A stretch of DNA of 64,000 nucleotides from Nocardioides halotolerans DSM 19273 (GTDB lineage: Bacteria > Actinomycetota > Actinomycetes > Propionibacteriales > Nocardioidaceae). The notes below the pieces were generated by a model. It saw nothing but the letters and a program-made list of their open reading frames with translations. It was not told the DNA's origin and did not search any database. A program made the position numbers and the translations under genes. The first letter of the stretch is position 1. Every line of letters begins with the position of its first letter. The stretch spans positions 248,001 to 312,000 of the forward strand of contig NZ_AUGT01000012.1 of NCBI RefSeq assembly GCF_000422805.1. The letters are read 5' to 3'. Below are positions 7,552 to 16,976 of this stretch, in pieces.

Positions 7552-8856
7552 TCAGTCGCCGAGCACGCGGCGCAGGTAGGCGTTGGCGAAGACCCGCTGG
7601 GGGTCGAGCCGGTCGCGCAGGGCGAGGAACTCCTCGAAACGCGGGTACGCCGGCGCCAGGTCGGCCGCCGTGCGGGTGTGCACCTTGCCCCAGTGCGGCC
7701 GGCCGTCGTGGGCGCGCAGGATCGGCTCGAGCAGCCCGAAGTAGTCGCGGTGCTCGGCGTCGCGGTGGGTGTGGAAGGCGAGGTAGAAGGAGTCGCGGCC
7801 GCCCGCGGTCGACAGCGGGATGTCGTCGGCCCGTGCGACTCGGATCTCGACGGGGAAGCTGATCCGCAGGTCCGACGCGTCGAGCGCGCGGCGGCACTCG
7901 CGGAGCACGTCGAGCCCGGCCGCGCGCGGCACGGCGTACTCCATCTCGCGGAAGACGACGTCGCGCTCGGCCACGAAGACCCGGTGTGCCACGTCCGAGT
8001 AGGTGCGGTCGCTGAGCAGGCGCGCGCCGAGGCGGTTGAAGCGGGGGATCGCGGCCGGCAGCCGGTTGAGCACCGCGGTTGCCGCGCCGAAGACGGTGTT
8101 CTGCAGGAACCGGTCGTCGAGCAGCAGCTGGGTGCGCGACAGCGGCTTGCGGACCGAGAGGTCGGTGCCGCGCCGGAAGTTCTGCTTGATCTGCAGCCGG
8201 TCGGTGTGGGGGAACCAGTACATGTCGACGTGATCCGCGCTCGCCGTGATCTCGTCGTACGACGCGAGCCCCTCGTCCCAGCCGTACGGCGCCTCGACCG
8301 CCTCGAGGACGAACAGCGGCTCCACGCGGAACGTGATCGTGGTCAGGACCCCGAGCGCACCGAGGCCGACCCGGGCCACGTCGAGGATGTCGGCGTTCTC
8401 CTCCGGGGTGGCCCGCAGCAGCTCGCCGGTGCCGGTGACGAGCTCGAGACCCACGACCTGCGCCGCCAGCCCCGCCGCGGTGCCGCCGGTGCCGTGGGTG
8501 CCGGTCGAGATCGCGCCGGCCAGCGTCTGCTCGGCGATGTCGCCCATGTTGTGCAGGCTCAGGCCCAGCCGCTCGAGCTCGGCGTTGAGGACCTTCAGCG
8601 GGGTGCCGGCGCGGGCGGTGACCGTCATCGCGTCGCGGTCGACCGAGACGATGCCGAGCAGGCGGTCGGGCCGCAGCATCGTCGCCTCGGGAGCGGAGAT
8701 CGCGGTGAAGCTGTGGCCGGTGCCGACCATCTTGACCGTGCTGCCGGACTCGAGCGCCCGGCGTACCTCCGCGACGACCGCGTCGGCGTCGGGGGGCGTG
8801 GCCTCACGCGTCGGGCGGGCCGTCTCCAGTCGCGACCAGTTCGTCCACGTCGTCAC
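7552..8856 (-). CDS. FAD-linked sugar-lactone oxidase (D-arabinono/L-gulono-1,4-lactone oxidase family)
   Basis: A 434-residue flavoprotein. The N-terminal FAD_binding_4 domain carries VGTGHSFTAIS, where the histidine is the usual site of covalent FAD attachment, and GAISTGTHGTGG, the pyrophosphate-binding loop. The C-terminal half matches the ALO domain, including HWGKVHTRTAADL near the end. Relatives oxidise aldono-1,4-lactones; the actual substrate here is unknown. The GTG at 8856 is kept because the family begins with a WxNW motif, here WTNW. This start lies 53 bases inside the 3' end of the upstream MFS gene, an unusually long overlap that suggests translational coupling. Confidence 0.85.
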   Translation of the reverse strand: MTTWTNWSRLETARPTREATPPDADAVVAEVRRALESGSTVKMVGTGHSFTAISAPEATMLRPDRLLGIVSVDRDAMTVTARAGTPLKVLNAELERLGLSLHNMGDIAEQTLAGAISTGTHGTGGTAAGLAAQVVGLELVTGTGELLRATPEENADILDVARVGLGALGVLTTITFRVEPLFVLEAVEAPYGWDEGLASYDEITASADHVDMYWFPHTDRLQIKQNFRRGTDLSVRKPLSRTQLLLDDRFLQNTVFGAATAVLNRLPAAIPRFNRLGARLLSDRTYSDVAHRVFVAERDVVFREMEYAVPRAAGLDVLRECRRALDASDLRISFPVEIRVARADDIPLSTAGGRDSFYLAFHTHRDAEHRDYFGLLEPILRAHDGRPHWGKVHTRTAADLAPAYPRFEEFLALRDRLDPQRVFANAYLRRVLGD

Positions 8857-10051
8857 GCGAGGAGCCTATTGACCGCCCGCGGCGGGTCGCGACGGCGGCC
8901 ACGACGCCGATCAGGCCCGAGCAGACCGGCACGAGGTACGCCGCGTGCGGTCCGTGCGCGTCGATGACCACGCCGGCGACCGCGGCGCCCGGCGCGATGC
9001 CGGCGGCGATGGTCGTGGTGAGGATCGCGATGCCCTCGGTGAGCCGGCGCGCGGGCACGGTCTGCTCCACGAACGACACGGCCGCGATGAGGGTCGGGGC
9101 GATAGCGAACCCGGCCAGGAAGAGGAGCACGCCCATCGCGACGGCGCCCCCGACGAGCGGGGTCGGCGCCATCAGGACCGTGAAGGCGACCACGCCGAGC
9201 CGCATCCGGGCCGCCGGGGTGTTGCGCCAGCTCACGGCGCCGGTCGCGAACCCCGCCACCAGCGAGCCCAGCGCCCACAGCGAGAGCAGCGCGCCCGCGA
9301 TCGACTTCTCGCCGAGGTCCTCCGCGAACGCGACGGTCACCACCTCGGTCGAGCCGAACACCCCGCCCATCGCGAGACAGATCAGGGCGAGGGGGACGAG
9401 CTGGAGCCACGGCATGCTCGTCCTGGCCCCGGACTCGGAGTGGACGGGGTGGGCGGGCGGCTCGGTGGCGCGCAGGGAGCAGAAGAGCAGCGTGCCTACC
9501 AGCCCGGTGACGATCGCCGCGACGAGGCCGGCCGCCGGCTGGACGGTCGTGGCGAGGACGGTGGCCAGCGGCGGCCCGAGGAGGTAGACGAGCTCGTCGA
9601 CCACGGCCTCGAGCGCGAAGGCGGTCTGGCGCTCCGAGGGGTTCGCGAGGGCGTGCGTCCACCGCGCGCGGACGGCGGCGCCGACGGCGGGCATGGTCGC
9701 GCCGGCGACCGCGGCGAGCACGTGGGGGAGCGGGACGCGGTGGCCGGCCTCGACCGCCCAGGCCAGGAGCGACAGGCTCAGCGAGCAGAGCGCGATCGCC
9801 GGCAGCAGCACCGGGCGCTGGCCGAGGCGGTCGATCAGCCGACCCTGCAGGAGTGCCGCCAGCGACGAGGCCACGACGAACGCCGCGGAGATCCCGCCCG
9901 CCAGGCCGTAGGAGCCGGTCTCGGCCGAGACCATGAGCACGATGCCGAGCGTCACCATCGAGATCGGCAGCCGGGCGAGGAACCCGGTGGCGGAGAACGC
10001 AGCGGCGCCCGGCTCTGAGAGCACCTGGCGGTAGGCGGACAGTACGGGCAT
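8804..10051 (-). CDS. MFS transporter, paralogue 1
   Basis: A 415-residue membrane protein with about 12 hydrophobic segments. It shows the MFS loop 2-3 signature as GRLIDRLGQRPVL and a central soluble linker (RATEPPAHPVHSESGART). It is clearly paralogous to the next gene upstream: both share TGSYG, the EAVVDE motif, RATEPPAHP or RGTEPPAHP, GSTEVVTVAF or GGTEVITVAF, and LTEGxAxL. The substrate is unknown. It runs 3' into the lactone oxidase gene. Confidence 0.85.
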   Translation of the reverse strand: MPVLSAYRQVLSEPGAAAFSATGFLARLPISMVTLGIVLMVSAETGSYGLAGGISAAFVVASSLAALLQGRLIDRLGQRPVLLPAIALCSLSLSLLAWAVEAGHRVPLPHVLAAVAGATMPAVGAAVRARWTHALANPSERQTAFALEAVVDELVYLLGPPLATVLATTVQPAAGLVAAIVTGLVGTLLFCSLRATEPPAHPVHSESGARTSMPWLQLVPLALICLAMGGVFGSTEVVTVAFAEDLGEKSIAGALLSLWALGSLVAGFATGAVSWRNTPAARMRLGVVAFTVLMAPTPLVGGAVAMGVLLFLAGFAIAPTLIAAVSFVEQTVPARRLTEGIAILTTTIAAGIAPGAAVAGVVIDAHGPHAAYLVPVCSGLIGVVAAVATRRGRSIGSSRDDVDELVATGDGPPDA

Positions 10052-10063
10052 GGCCTGCTGAGG

Positions 10064-11296
10064 CTAGGGCTCGGTGCGGCTGGCTCCCAACTCCATGTCG
10101 GCCCTCTCGGCGGAGCCCGACGGAAGCGCCCGCGCGGCCGCGGCCGCGAGCACCGCGGCACCCAGCGAGACCGCGAGGTAGGCCGGCGACGAGCCGCCCG
10201 CGTCGACGACCACTCCTGCGAGCGCGGCCCCCGGCGCGACCCCGGCCACCAGGCCGGTCTGCAGCAGCGCCATGCCCTCGGTGAGCCGGGCCGGGGGAGT
10301 GACCTGCTCGATCATGGCCGTCGTCGCGATCAGGGTGGGCGCGATGGCCAGTCCGCCGACCAGCATCAGGGCGCCCATGACGCCGATCGAGTCGACCAGG
10401 AAAAGCGGTGCCATCGCCAGCACCAGCCCGAGGGCTCCCCAGCGCACCCGCTGGGCGAGGCTGCGGCGGAACCTCAGCGCGCCGGTGACGGCGCCGGCGG
10501 TGAGGCTGCCGAGCGCCCACAGCGCCAGCAGCAGTCCGGCCGCGGACTTGGTGCCCTGCTCGTCGGCGAAGGCGACGGTGATCACCTCGGTGCCGCCGAA
10601 CATCAGCCCGAGCGCGACGCACACGACCGTCACCGGTGCGAGGGTGCGCCACGGCAGCGGCTCCTGCGGGCCTGCCGACCGGTCCCGCGGGTGGGCGGGC
10701 GGCTCGGTGCCCCGCTGGGCGGCGAACGCCAGGCTGCCGCCGACCCCGGCCACGACGGTGGCCACGATGCCGGCCGCCGGGTCGACCAGCGTGCCGAGCA
10801 GCGTCACGAGGATGGGGCCGACCATGAAGACCGACTCGTCGACCACGGCCTCGAACGCGTAGGCGGTCTCGACCTCGCTCGCGGAGTCCGGTCCCTCGAG
10901 CACGTGGGCCCACCGCGTGCGGACGCAGGCGTCGATCGGCGGGAGGCTGGCGCCGGCCACCGCCGCTGCGGCGTACCACGACCAGCTCGGCCAGCCCGTG
11001 TGCACCGCGACCGCCAGGCCGACCAGCCCGAGCCCGAAGACGACGCTGGTGGTCGCGAGCACCCGGCCCTGGCCGAGGGCGTCGACCAGCCTGCCCAGGG
11101 GGATCGCCGCGACCGCGTTGGCGACCATGTAGACGGCCGCCACGGACCCGCCGACGCCGTAGGAGCCGGTGTCGGCCTGCACCAGGAGCAGCATCCCGAG
11201 CCCGGCCATCGACAGCGGAAGCCGCCCGACCAGGCCGGCCGCGGAGAACCGAAGGGCGCCGGGCCGGGAGAGCACCGACCGGTACGACCCGAGCAT
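10064..11296 (-). CDS. MFS transporter, paralogue 2
   Basis: A 410-residue member of the same family as its neighbour, with 12 predicted membrane segments, GRLVDALGQGRVL in loop 2-3 and the same linker hallmark GTEPPAHP. The ATG at 11296 is preceded by a GGAGGGG Shine-Dalgarno, so the start is well supported. The gene is divergent from hemH with only 24 bases between the two start codons. Together with paralogue 1 (12-base gap) it forms a tandem duplication. Sequence alone does not tell whether the two act as separate pumps or as partners; no substrate is proposed. Confidence 0.85.
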   Translation of the reverse strand: MLGSYRSVLSRPGALRFSAAGLVGRLPLSMAGLGMLLLVQADTGSYGVGGSVAAVYMVANAVAAIPLGRLVDALGQGRVLATTSVVFGLGLVGLAVAVHTGWPSWSWYAAAAVAGASLPPIDACVRTRWAHVLEGPDSASEVETAYAFEAVVDESVFMVGPILVTLLGTLVDPAAGIVATVVAGVGGSLAFAAQRGTEPPAHPRDRSAGPQEPLPWRTLAPVTVVCVALGLMFGGTEVITVAFADEQGTKSAAGLLLALWALGSLTAGAVTGALRFRRSLAQRVRWGALGLVLAMAPLFLVDSIGVMGALMLVGGLAIAPTLIATTAMIEQVTPPARLTEGMALLQTGLVAGVAPGAALAGVVVDAGGSSPAYLAVSLGAAVLAAAAARALPSGSAERADMELGASRTEP

Positions 11297-11308
11297 CGGA
11301 CCCCTCCA

Positions 11309-11314
11309 TAGACT
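11309..11314 (+). promoter_or_regulatory. -10 hexamer TAGACT for leaderless hemH
   Basis: TAGACT ends six bases before the GTG start, with no Shine-Dalgarno between them. A transcript would begin at or next to the start codon. The same arrangement recurs at dxs, dut and other genes in the window. Confidence 0.55.
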
Positions 11315-11320
11315 CGCGAC

Positions 11321-12430
11321 GTGGAGGCTACCGACGTCGCGCCGTACGACGCGCTGCTCCTGGTCTCCTTCGGCGGCCCGGAGCGGCAGGAGGACGTCGT
11401 CCCGTTCCTCGAGAACGTCACGCGCGGACGCGGGATTCCGCGCGAGCGGCTCGAGGCGGTGGGCGAGCACTACCGCCTCTTCGGCGGCCGCTCGCCGATC
11501 AACGACCTCAACCGCGACCTGCTCGCGGGCATCGAGGCCGACCTCGCGACCGCCGGTATCGACCTGCCCGTCTACTGGGGCAACCGCAACTGGGACCCCT
11601 ACCTCACCGACGCGGTGCAGCGGATGACGGACGACGGCGTGACGAGGGCGGCCTGCTTCGTGACCAGCGCCTACTCGTCGTGGTCGAGCTGTCGCCAGTA
11701 CCGCGAGAACCTCTACGACGCCGTCGCCGCGGTCTCGGGCGACGGGCCTCGTCCCGGGGGCGCGCCGGTGCTCGACAAGCTGCGCCACTACTTCAACCAC
11801 CCGGGCTTCGTGGAGCCGGTGGTCGACGCGACGCTGGCCGCCCTGACCTCCCTCGGCGACGCACGCGAGGGCGCGCACCTGGTGTTCGTGACCCACTCGA
11901 TCCCGATGACGATGGCCGACACGTCCGGTCCCGACGGCGGTGCGTACGTCGCGCAGCACCGCGACGCGATGACCTCCGTCACGGCCCGGATCGCCGAGGA
12001 GACCGGTGCCGACCACCCGCACGCGCTCGTCTACTGCTCGCGGTCGGGGTCGCCGCAGGTGCCCTGGCTGGAGCCCGACGTCAACGACCACCTCGAGGAG
12101 CTGGCACGGGCCGGTGCCCCGGGCGCCGTGCTGATCCCGGTCGGCTTCGTCTCCGACCACATGGAGGTCGTCTACGACCTCGACACCGAGGCGATGGCCA
12201 CCGCGGAGCGGCTCGGCCTGCCGGTCCGGCGGGCGGCCACGGCCGGCACGGATGCCAGGTTCGTGGCCATGGTCCGCGACCTGCTCCTCGAGCGCGCGGC
12301 CGTCGAGCGCGGTGAGGACGTCGTCCGCGCGGCCGTGGGGTCGATCGGTCCGCTCTGGGACCGCTGCCCGGTGGGGTGCTGCCCCAACCCGCGCGCCGAG
12401 CGCCCGGCTCTCTGCGGCGAGCCGGCATGA
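11321..12430 (+). CDS. hemH: Ferrochelatase (coproporphyrin III ferrochelatase type)
   Basis: This inserts Fe(II) into the porphyrin ring in heme synthesis; actinobacterial members use coproporphyrin III (CpfC). The 369-residue protein starts [16 protein letters not shown], typical of the family. It keeps the catalytic histidine in [10 protein letters not shown] and the conserved glutamate region in [14 protein letters not shown]. The C-terminus has CPVGCCPN and a further cysteine (ALCGEPA), the extension that binds a [2Fe-2S] cluster in actinobacterial enzymes. The start is the GTG right behind a -10 hexamer. Its stop overlaps the start of the inositol phosphatase gene (ATGA), so the two form an operon. 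Confidence 0.95.
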   Translation: MEATDVAPYDALLLVSFGGPERQEDVVPFLENVTRGRGIPRERLEAVGEHYRLFGGRSPINDLNRDLLAGIEADLATAGIDLPVYWGNRNWDPYLTDAVQRMTDDGVTRAACFVTSAYSSWSSCRQYRENLYDAVAAVSGDGPRPGGAPVLDKLRHYFNHPGFVEPVVDATLAALTSLGDAREGAHLVFVTHSIPMTMADTSGPDGGAYVAQHRDAMTSVTARIAEETGADHPHALVYCSRSGSPQVPWLEPDVNDHLEELARAGAPGAVLIPVGFVSDHMEVVYDLDTEAMATAERLGLPVRRAATAGTDARFVAMVRDLLLERAAVERGEDVVRAAVGSIGPLWDRCPVGCCPNPRAERPALCGEPA

Positions 12431-13251
12431 CGAGCGTCGGTCCGACGCCGGACGAGCTGCTCCACCTCGCGGTCGCCGCGGCGCGCGACGCGGCCCGACT
12501 GGTCCAGTCCGGTGCCGCGCGCGGGGTGACGGTCGCGGCCACCAAGTCGAGCGACGTCGACGTGGTCACCGAGTCCGACCGCAGCGCGGAGCGGCTGATC
12601 CGGCGCAGCCTCCTCGGCGCCCGCCCCGACGACGCGATCCTGGGCGAGGAGGCCGAGGGCGACCAGAGCGACGAGCCGGGCTCCTCCGGCGTCCGCTGGA
12701 TCGTCGACCCCATTGACGGCACGGTGAACTTCCTCTACGGCATCCCGCAGTACGCCGTGTCGATCGCCGCCGAGCTCGACGGCGAGGTCGTGGCCGGGGT
12801 GGTGCTCAACGTCGCGACCGGCCAGGAGTACACCGCGACCGCCGACGGCCCGGCCCAGCGTGACGGCGTACCGCTCCGGGTGCGCCCCGTCGTCCCGCTC
12901 GCCGAGCGCCTGATCGGCACCGGTTTCTCCTACGAGGCGCGCCAGCGCGAGATCCAGGCCGCCGCGCTGCTGCGCCTGCTGCCGCGGATCCGCGACATCC
13001 GGCGGCTCGGGTCGTGTGCGCTCGACCTTTGCGGGGTGGCCCAGGGGTCCCTCGACGGCTACCTGGAGGAGGGCGTCAACCTCTGGGACCACGCGGCCGG
13101 CGGGCTGGTCGCCCAACGGGCGGGCGCGCGGGTCCAGTCCGAGCGCGGAGTGGGCGGCCGGGCCATCGTGCTGGCGGCCCCGGAGGGCGGCTTCGACGAG
13201 TTCAGGAGTGCCGTAGCCCAGGCTGGGTACCTCGCGTCGTCCGGCTCGTGA
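12427..13251 (+). CDS. Inositol monophosphatase family protein
   Basis: A 274-residue Mg-dependent sugar-phosphate phosphatase of the SuhB/IMPase fold. The metal-binding motifs are intact: GEEAEG (Glu), [12 protein letters not shown] (the DxxDGTxN signature) and NLWDHAAG (second Asp). In actinobacteria such enzymes dephosphorylate inositol phosphate, histidinol phosphate or related substrates, and the sequence does not decide which. It starts at the ATG overlapping the hemH stop, so it is translationally coupled to hemH. The metabolic link with heme synthesis is not evident. Confidence 0.88.
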   Translation: MTSVGPTPDELLHLAVAAARDAARLVQSGAARGVTVAATKSSDVDVVTESDRSAERLIRRSLLGARPDDAILGEEAEGDQSDEPGSSGVRWIVDPIDGTVNFLYGIPQYAVSIAAELDGEVVAGVVLNVATGQEYTATADGPAQRDGVPLRVRPVVPLAERLIGTGFSYEARQREIQAAALLRLLPRIRDIRRLGSCALDLCGVAQGSLDGYLEEGVNLWDHAAGGLVAQRAGARVQSERGVGGRAIVLAAPEGGFDEFRSAVAQAGYLASSGS

Positions 13252-13423
13252 GCCCGCTCCCGAGCAGGGAATAGTCACCCCCGACCCGGTGTTCCACCCG
13301 CGCATCGGCCGCCGGTGTGTCCGTTCCCGGGCCAATGGTGCACAATCCTCGCTTGCCGACGACGTTCCACGTCGGTCTCGGGGGATGACAGACGTGAAGA
13401 ACGGCCGAAGGGAGTGATGAGAC

Positions 13424-13714
13424 ATGGCGACTGACTACGACGCCCCGCGCAAGAGTGAAGAAGACCAGTCCGAAGAGAGCATCGAAGAGCTCAAGGCGCG
13501 TCGCCACGACAAGAACTCCGGCAAGGTCGACGAGGACGAGGCCGAGGCGGCCGAGTCCTTCGAGCTCCCGGGTGCGGACCTCTCGCACGAGGAGCTCGCG
13601 GTCGAGGTGAAGCCCAAGCAGGACGACGAGTTCACCTGCATGAGCTGCTTCCTGGTCCACCACCGGAGCCAGCTGGCCGACGCCAAGAAGCTGATCTGCT
13701 TCGACTGCGCGTAG
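13424..13714 (+). CDS. DUF4193 zinc-ribbon protein
   Basis: A 96-residue acidic cytoplasmic protein conserved across actinobacteria, with no established function. The N-terminal two-thirds is highly charged and probably disordered. The C-terminus carries two CxxC pairs, CMSC and CFDC, spaced 19 residues apart, consistent with a single zinc ribbon; a short HHR sits between them. A GGGAG Shine-Dalgarno precedes the ATG. A strong terminator follows, so this is a one-gene unit. The 172-base gap upstream is free of genes. Confidence 0.9.
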   Translation: MATDYDAPRKSEEDQSEESIEELKARRHDKNSGKVDEDEAEAAESFELPGADLSHEELAVEVKPKQDDEFTCMSCFLVHHRSQLADAKKLICFDCA

Positions 13715-13742
13715 CGAAGTCACGCATCGCCGATCCGGCGAA

Positions 13743-13770
13743 GAACCCGCCACCCTCGGGTGGCGGGTTC
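13743..13770 (+). terminator. Strong hairpin terminator
   Basis: Perfect 12-pair stem with a CTCG loop, 28 bases after the DUF4193 stop. The sequence is symmetrical enough to stop the convergent DUF4235 transcript as well. Confidence 0.85.
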
Positions 13771-13789
13771 TCGCGCGTCTACGCCGTCC

Positions 13790-14083
13790 TTACGCCTCGT
13801 CGCCCTTCCGCAGCCCGGGAGGCAGGTGACCCGTCGAGCGGGTGTAGTAGCTCGCGGCCCGGCGCTGGGCGACCATCCGCGCCAGCGCCACCGCCGCGCC
13901 GGTGACGCTCGCCCACAGCACGGCCTCGCCGATGCTCACGTCGGGGTCGGCGGGGTTCTCGGGCGGGTTCTTGCCCGCCGCCACCTTCCACGACCGGTCG
14001 AGGAGCTTGCGGGTCAGCGCCGCCGCCCCGAGCCCGGCGACCAGGGACATGACGGTCCACACCTTGGAGCTGTCAGATGCCAT
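13790..14083 (-). CDS. DUF4235 membrane protein
   Basis: A 97-residue small membrane protein with two hydrophobic segments, [17 protein letters not shown] and [17 protein letters not shown], separated by a polar loop rich in Pro, Asn and Asp. The family is common in actinobacteria; its function is unknown. The ATG at 14083 gives the usual family length. It is convergent with DUF4193, and the strong hairpin at 13743 lies between them. Confidence 0.85.
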   Translation of the reverse strand: MASDSSKVWTVMSLVAGLGAAALTRKLLDRSWKVAAGKNPPENPADPDVSIGEAVLWASVTGAAVALARMVAQRRAASYYTRSTGHLPPGLRKGDEA

Positions 14084-14182
14084 GGGCTGACGGTACCCAC
14101 GCGGCGCAGCGGCGTAGTCAGCGATCCTCGATCGCGTTCGGTGCGTTGCTCACGCGGCCACGGCTCTGGTCGCGTCTCGTGT

Positions 14183-14647
14183 CTACGCCCGGGCACTCTC
14201 CGTCAGCCCATGGATCGCCGCCGCCAGCTCGTCGGGGTGCCGCGAGCTCACCAGCCAGTACGGCGCGGGGTCGGCCGGGTCGGTGATCTCCACGCGGACC
14301 GCCCGCTTGAGGTAGGGGCGCAGCAGCAGGTAGGCGCGGGCGTCGGCCTCCGGGCCGGCGACCCGCCGGGTCTCCTCGGCGTCGAGCGCGGCCACCGAGC
14401 CCAGGTGCACCGCCTCGATCCGGGCGCGACCGGCGCGGAACCAGCCGCCCTCGACGCTCACCCGGGCGCTCCCGTAGGAGAGGAGGAGGGCCGCGAGCAG
14501 CGCCAGCGCGAGCCCGCTGCACAGCCAGGCGGCGGCCCCGGGCACCGCCACGACCAGCGCCAACCACAGGCTCGCGACCAGCATCACGCCCTGCACCCAC
14601 CACCGCAGAGGCACGCCCAGCCGCTCGTCGTACCTGGCCGCGTCCAC
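14183..14647 (-). CDS. DUF3093 membrane protein
   Basis: A 154-residue protein with two adjacent membrane helices near the N-terminus ([16 protein letters not shown] and [13 protein letters not shown]) and a soluble domain of about 100 residues ending in [10 protein letters not shown]. This is the conserved DUF3093 layout in actinobacteria, nearly always next to dut in the opposite direction, as here. The start is the GTG at 14647; 42 bases separate it from the dut GTG. Function is unknown. Confidence 0.88.
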   Translation of the reverse strand: MDAARYDERLGVPLRWWVQGVMLVASLWLALVVAVPGAAAWLCSGLALALLAALLLSYGSARVSVEGGWFRAGRARIEAVHLGSVAALDAEETRRVAGPEADARAYLLLRPYLKRAVRVEITDPADPAPYWLVSSRHPDELAAAIHGLTESARA

Positions 14648-14676
14648 GCGCGGATCCTCCCACTAGCGGGAGGTAC

Positions 14677-14682
14677 TAGCCT
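14677..14682 (+). promoter_or_regulatory. -10 hexamer TAGCCT for leaderless dut
   Basis: The hexamer ends seven bases before the GTG at 14690 with no ribosome-binding site in the gap. It also fixes that GTG as the start rather than any upstream codon. Confidence 0.5.
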
Positions 14683-14689
14683 CCGGCGG

Positions 14690-15172
14690 GTGGAGCTGCC
14701 GGTGCCTGTCGTCCGTCTCGACCCCGACCTGCCGCTGCCGGCGTACGCCCACCCCGGCGACGCGGGGGCCGACCTCATGACTCGCGTCGACGTGACCCTC
14801 CAGCCGGGGGAGCGGGCGCTGGTGCCGACCGGCATCGCGATGGCGGTGCCGGAGGGGTACGTCGCGCTCGTCCACCCGCGCTCCGGGCTGGCGGCCCGGC
14901 ACGGGCTGTCGATCGTGAACACGCCGGGGACCATCGACGCGGGGTACCGCGGTGAGGTGAGCGTGCTGCTGGTCAACCTCGACCCGGCCGAGCCGATCGA
15001 GCTGCGCCGCGGCGACCGGGTCGCCCAGCTGGTGTTCCAGCGGGTCGAGCAGGCGGCGTTCGCGGAGGTCGAGGTCCTGCCCGAGAGCGTGCGAGGGGGC
15101 GGCGGCTACGGTTCTACCGGAGGATTCGGGGCGCAGACCCCGGCCGTCGACACTGGAAGTGAGCGCACGTGA
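14690..15172 (+). CDS. dut: dUTP diphosphatase
   Basis: This hydrolyses dUTP to dUMP and keeps uracil out of DNA; it also supplies dUMP for thymidylate synthesis. All five motifs of trimeric dUTPases are present in 160 residues: AGADL (I), PRSGLA (II), [11 protein letters not shown] (III), RGDRVAQLV (IV) and [13 protein letters not shown] (V, which closes over the active site of the neighbouring subunit). The start is fixed by the -10 hexamer seven bases upstream. The stop overlaps the next start (GTGA), so it heads an operon with DUF3710, the OB-fold protein and DUF3159. Confidence 0.96.
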   Translation: MELPVPVVRLDPDLPLPAYAHPGDAGADLMTRVDVTLQPGERALVPTGIAMAVPEGYVALVHPRSGLAARHGLSIVNTPGTIDAGYRGEVSVLLVNLDPAEPIELRRGDRVAQLVFQRVEQAAFAEVEVLPESVRGGGGYGSTGGFGAQTPAVDTGSERT

Positions 15173-15807
15173 AGTTCCGCCGCAAGGCGCAGTCCGACGT
15201 CGAGCCCGACGGCACCGTCGGCGACCTCGACCCCGCGGAGCCGCAGGCCGAGCCCGAGGACCTGCCGGCCGACGGCCCGTTCGACTCCGAGGAGCTGCCG
15301 GGCGACGGCGCCGGCGAGCGCGTCGACCTCGGCTCCCTGCTCATCGCGCCCGAGCCCAACCGCGAGCTGCGCCTGCAGGTCGACGAGGCCAGCGGGGCCG
15401 TGCAGTCGGTCGTCATCGCCGGGCCCGACGGCGCCCTCGAGCTGCGCGCCTTCGCGGCGCCCCGCAACGGCGACCTCTGGTCCGACGCCCGCCCCAAGAT
15501 CGCCGGTGAGATCGCGCAGGCCGGTGGCACCGCCACCGAGCGCCAGGGGCCGTGGGGCACCGAGCTGATCTGCGAGGTGCGCCAGCGTGGCGGCGGCAGC
15601 CAGGTCTCCCGGGTGATCGGCATCAACGGCCCGCGCTGGATGCTGCGGTGCTCGCTGCTCGGCGCGGGGGCCACCCGCCCCGAGGACGCGAAGGACTGGG
15701 AGGAGAGCATCCGGCGGGTCGCCGTGCACCGGGGCGCCCAGGCGATGCCCGTGGGCGAGGGCCTCCCCCTCGTCATGCCACCGCAGGCCAGACGCTCCGA
15801 CCAGTGA
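15169..15807 (+). CDS. DUF3710 protein
   Basis: A 212-residue soluble protein, second in the dut operon. The first 50 residues are acidic and disordered; the rest carries the family pattern, with [17 protein letters not shown] and [10 protein letters not shown] (Trp-Met-Leu-Arg) conserved. Its function is unknown. The constant position behind dut across actinobacteria suggests a link to nucleotide or DNA maintenance, which is inference from context only. The GTG start overlaps the dut stop. Confidence 0.88.
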   Translation: MKFRRKAQSDVEPDGTVGDLDPAEPQAEPEDLPADGPFDSEELPGDGAGERVDLGSLLIAPEPNRELRLQVDEASGAVQSVVIAGPDGALELRAFAAPRNGDLWSDARPKIAGEIAQAGGTATERQGPWGTELICEVRQRGGGSQVSRVIGINGPRWMLRCSLLGAGATRPEDAKDWEESIRRVAVHRGAQAMPVGEGLPLVMPPQARRSDQ

Positions 15808-16172
15808 GCAAGAACAAGCTGCGGCGCACGATCAGCCGCTGGGCCAACCCGAGCGACCAGGAGGCCCACCACCTGCGCCAGGAGTACGCCCGCGCCGGCA
15901 CGCCCGGCACCACGTCGATCTCCGAGGCGCCCGACCGCGAGCCGGTGTCACTGCGTGGCGCTCTCCGCACCGTCACCCTGCGCCCGCGGGCCGGCATCCC
16001 CGCCCTCGAGGCCGAGCTCCACGACGGCACCGGCGTGATCACCGTGGTCTGGCTGGGGCGCCGGCGGATCGCCGGCATCGAGCCGGGCCGGGCGATCGAG
16101 GTGCACGGCCGGATCGGCGCGTACGACGGCGCGCGGGTCATGTACAACCCCCGCTACCAGCTCATCCCATGA
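15804..16172 (+). CDS. OB-fold nucleic-acid-binding domain protein
   Basis: A 122-residue protein. After a basic N-terminus (KNKLRRTISRW) it folds into a single OB-type beta barrel; the stretch GTGVITVVWLGRRRIAGI is the typical tRNA_anti/RecG wedge-like strand pattern. It probably binds single-stranded nucleic acid. The GTG start overlaps the DUF3710 stop and its own stop overlaps the DUF3159 start, so it is tightly coupled within the operon. No enzymatic motif is seen. Confidence 0.82.
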   Translation: MSKNKLRRTISRWANPSDQEAHHLRQEYARAGTPGTTSISEAPDREPVSLRGALRTVTLRPRAGIPALEAELHDGTGVITVVWLGRRRIAGIEPGRAIEVHGRIGAYDGARVMYNPRYQLIP

Positions 16173-16939
16173 GCGCCCCGCACCCCGACGGGCCGGACGT
16201 GGCTGCCGGGACCGACGCCGACGACGAGCGGCCGCGCCCCACCGTCGAGACCGTCGAGGCGATGGTGCGCGCGCAGATGGCGGCCTCGCTCGGCGGCCGC
16301 CGCGGCATCGTCGAGGCCGCGATCCCCGGCGTCCTGTTCACGATCATCTGGCTCGCGACCAAGGACATCCGCGCCGCGCTCGTCGTCGGCGGTGTCGGCG
16401 TCGCGCTCGCCCTGGCGGTGCGGCTGATCCAGCGCTCGACGGTCCAGTACGTCTTCAACGCGGCGTTCTCGATCGCGATCGGCTACGTCTTCACCCGGAT
16501 CGCGGCGAGCGCCGGCGGCGACGCCTCCGACCAGGCCCTGGCCTACTTCCTGCCGGGCATCCTGATCAGCCTCGGCTACACGATCCTCTTCGGGGCGTCG
16601 TGCCTGGTCCGCTGGCCGGTGGCCGGCTTCATGGTGGGTAGCGTCAGCGGCGACCCGCTCGCCTGGCACGAGGACGAGCAGGTGGTCAGGCTCTGCACCC
16701 GGCTCACCTGGGTCTTCCTGATGCCCGGGGCGGTCGGCGTGCTGCTGCAGGGCCCGGTCTGGCTGCTCGGCTGGTCCGACACGATCGACAAGGACACCGC
16801 GGTCCTGCTCATCGGCGTGCTGCGCCTCGGCCTCGGCTGGGCGCTGCGGATCGCCTCGTGGTCGCTGATCGTCTGGCTGCTGGCCCGCAACGCCACGCCC
16901 ATCGACGAGGGGCGCGAGGCCCAGCCCGGGGCAGCGTAG
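16169..16939 (+). CDS. DUF3159 membrane protein
   Basis: A 256-residue protein with about six hydrophobic segments, from GVLFTIIWLATK to the C-terminal helix SWSLIVWLLARN. The N-terminal 45 residues are acidic and cytoplasmic. It is the last gene of the dut operon and convergent with ceoC, with a 37-base gap that contains only a GC-rich stretch with CTCGTTCCTCG. DUF3159 is widespread in actinobacteria; transport has been suggested but no function is established. Confidence 0.87.
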   Translation: MSAPHPDGPDVAAGTDADDERPRPTVETVEAMVRAQMAASLGGRRGIVEAAIPGVLFTIIWLATKDIRAALVVGGVGVALALAVRLIQRSTVQYVFNAAFSIAIGYVFTRIAASAGGDASDQALAYFLPGILISLGYTILFGASCLVRWPVAGFMVGSVSGDPLAWHEDEQVVRLCTRLTWVFLMPGAVGVLLQGPVWLLGWSDTIDKDTAVLLIGVLRLGLGWALRIASWSLIVWLLARNATPIDEGREAQPGAA

Positions 16940-16976
16940 GCGCCACGCCGCACGCTCGTTCCTCGCGCGCCGCTGC

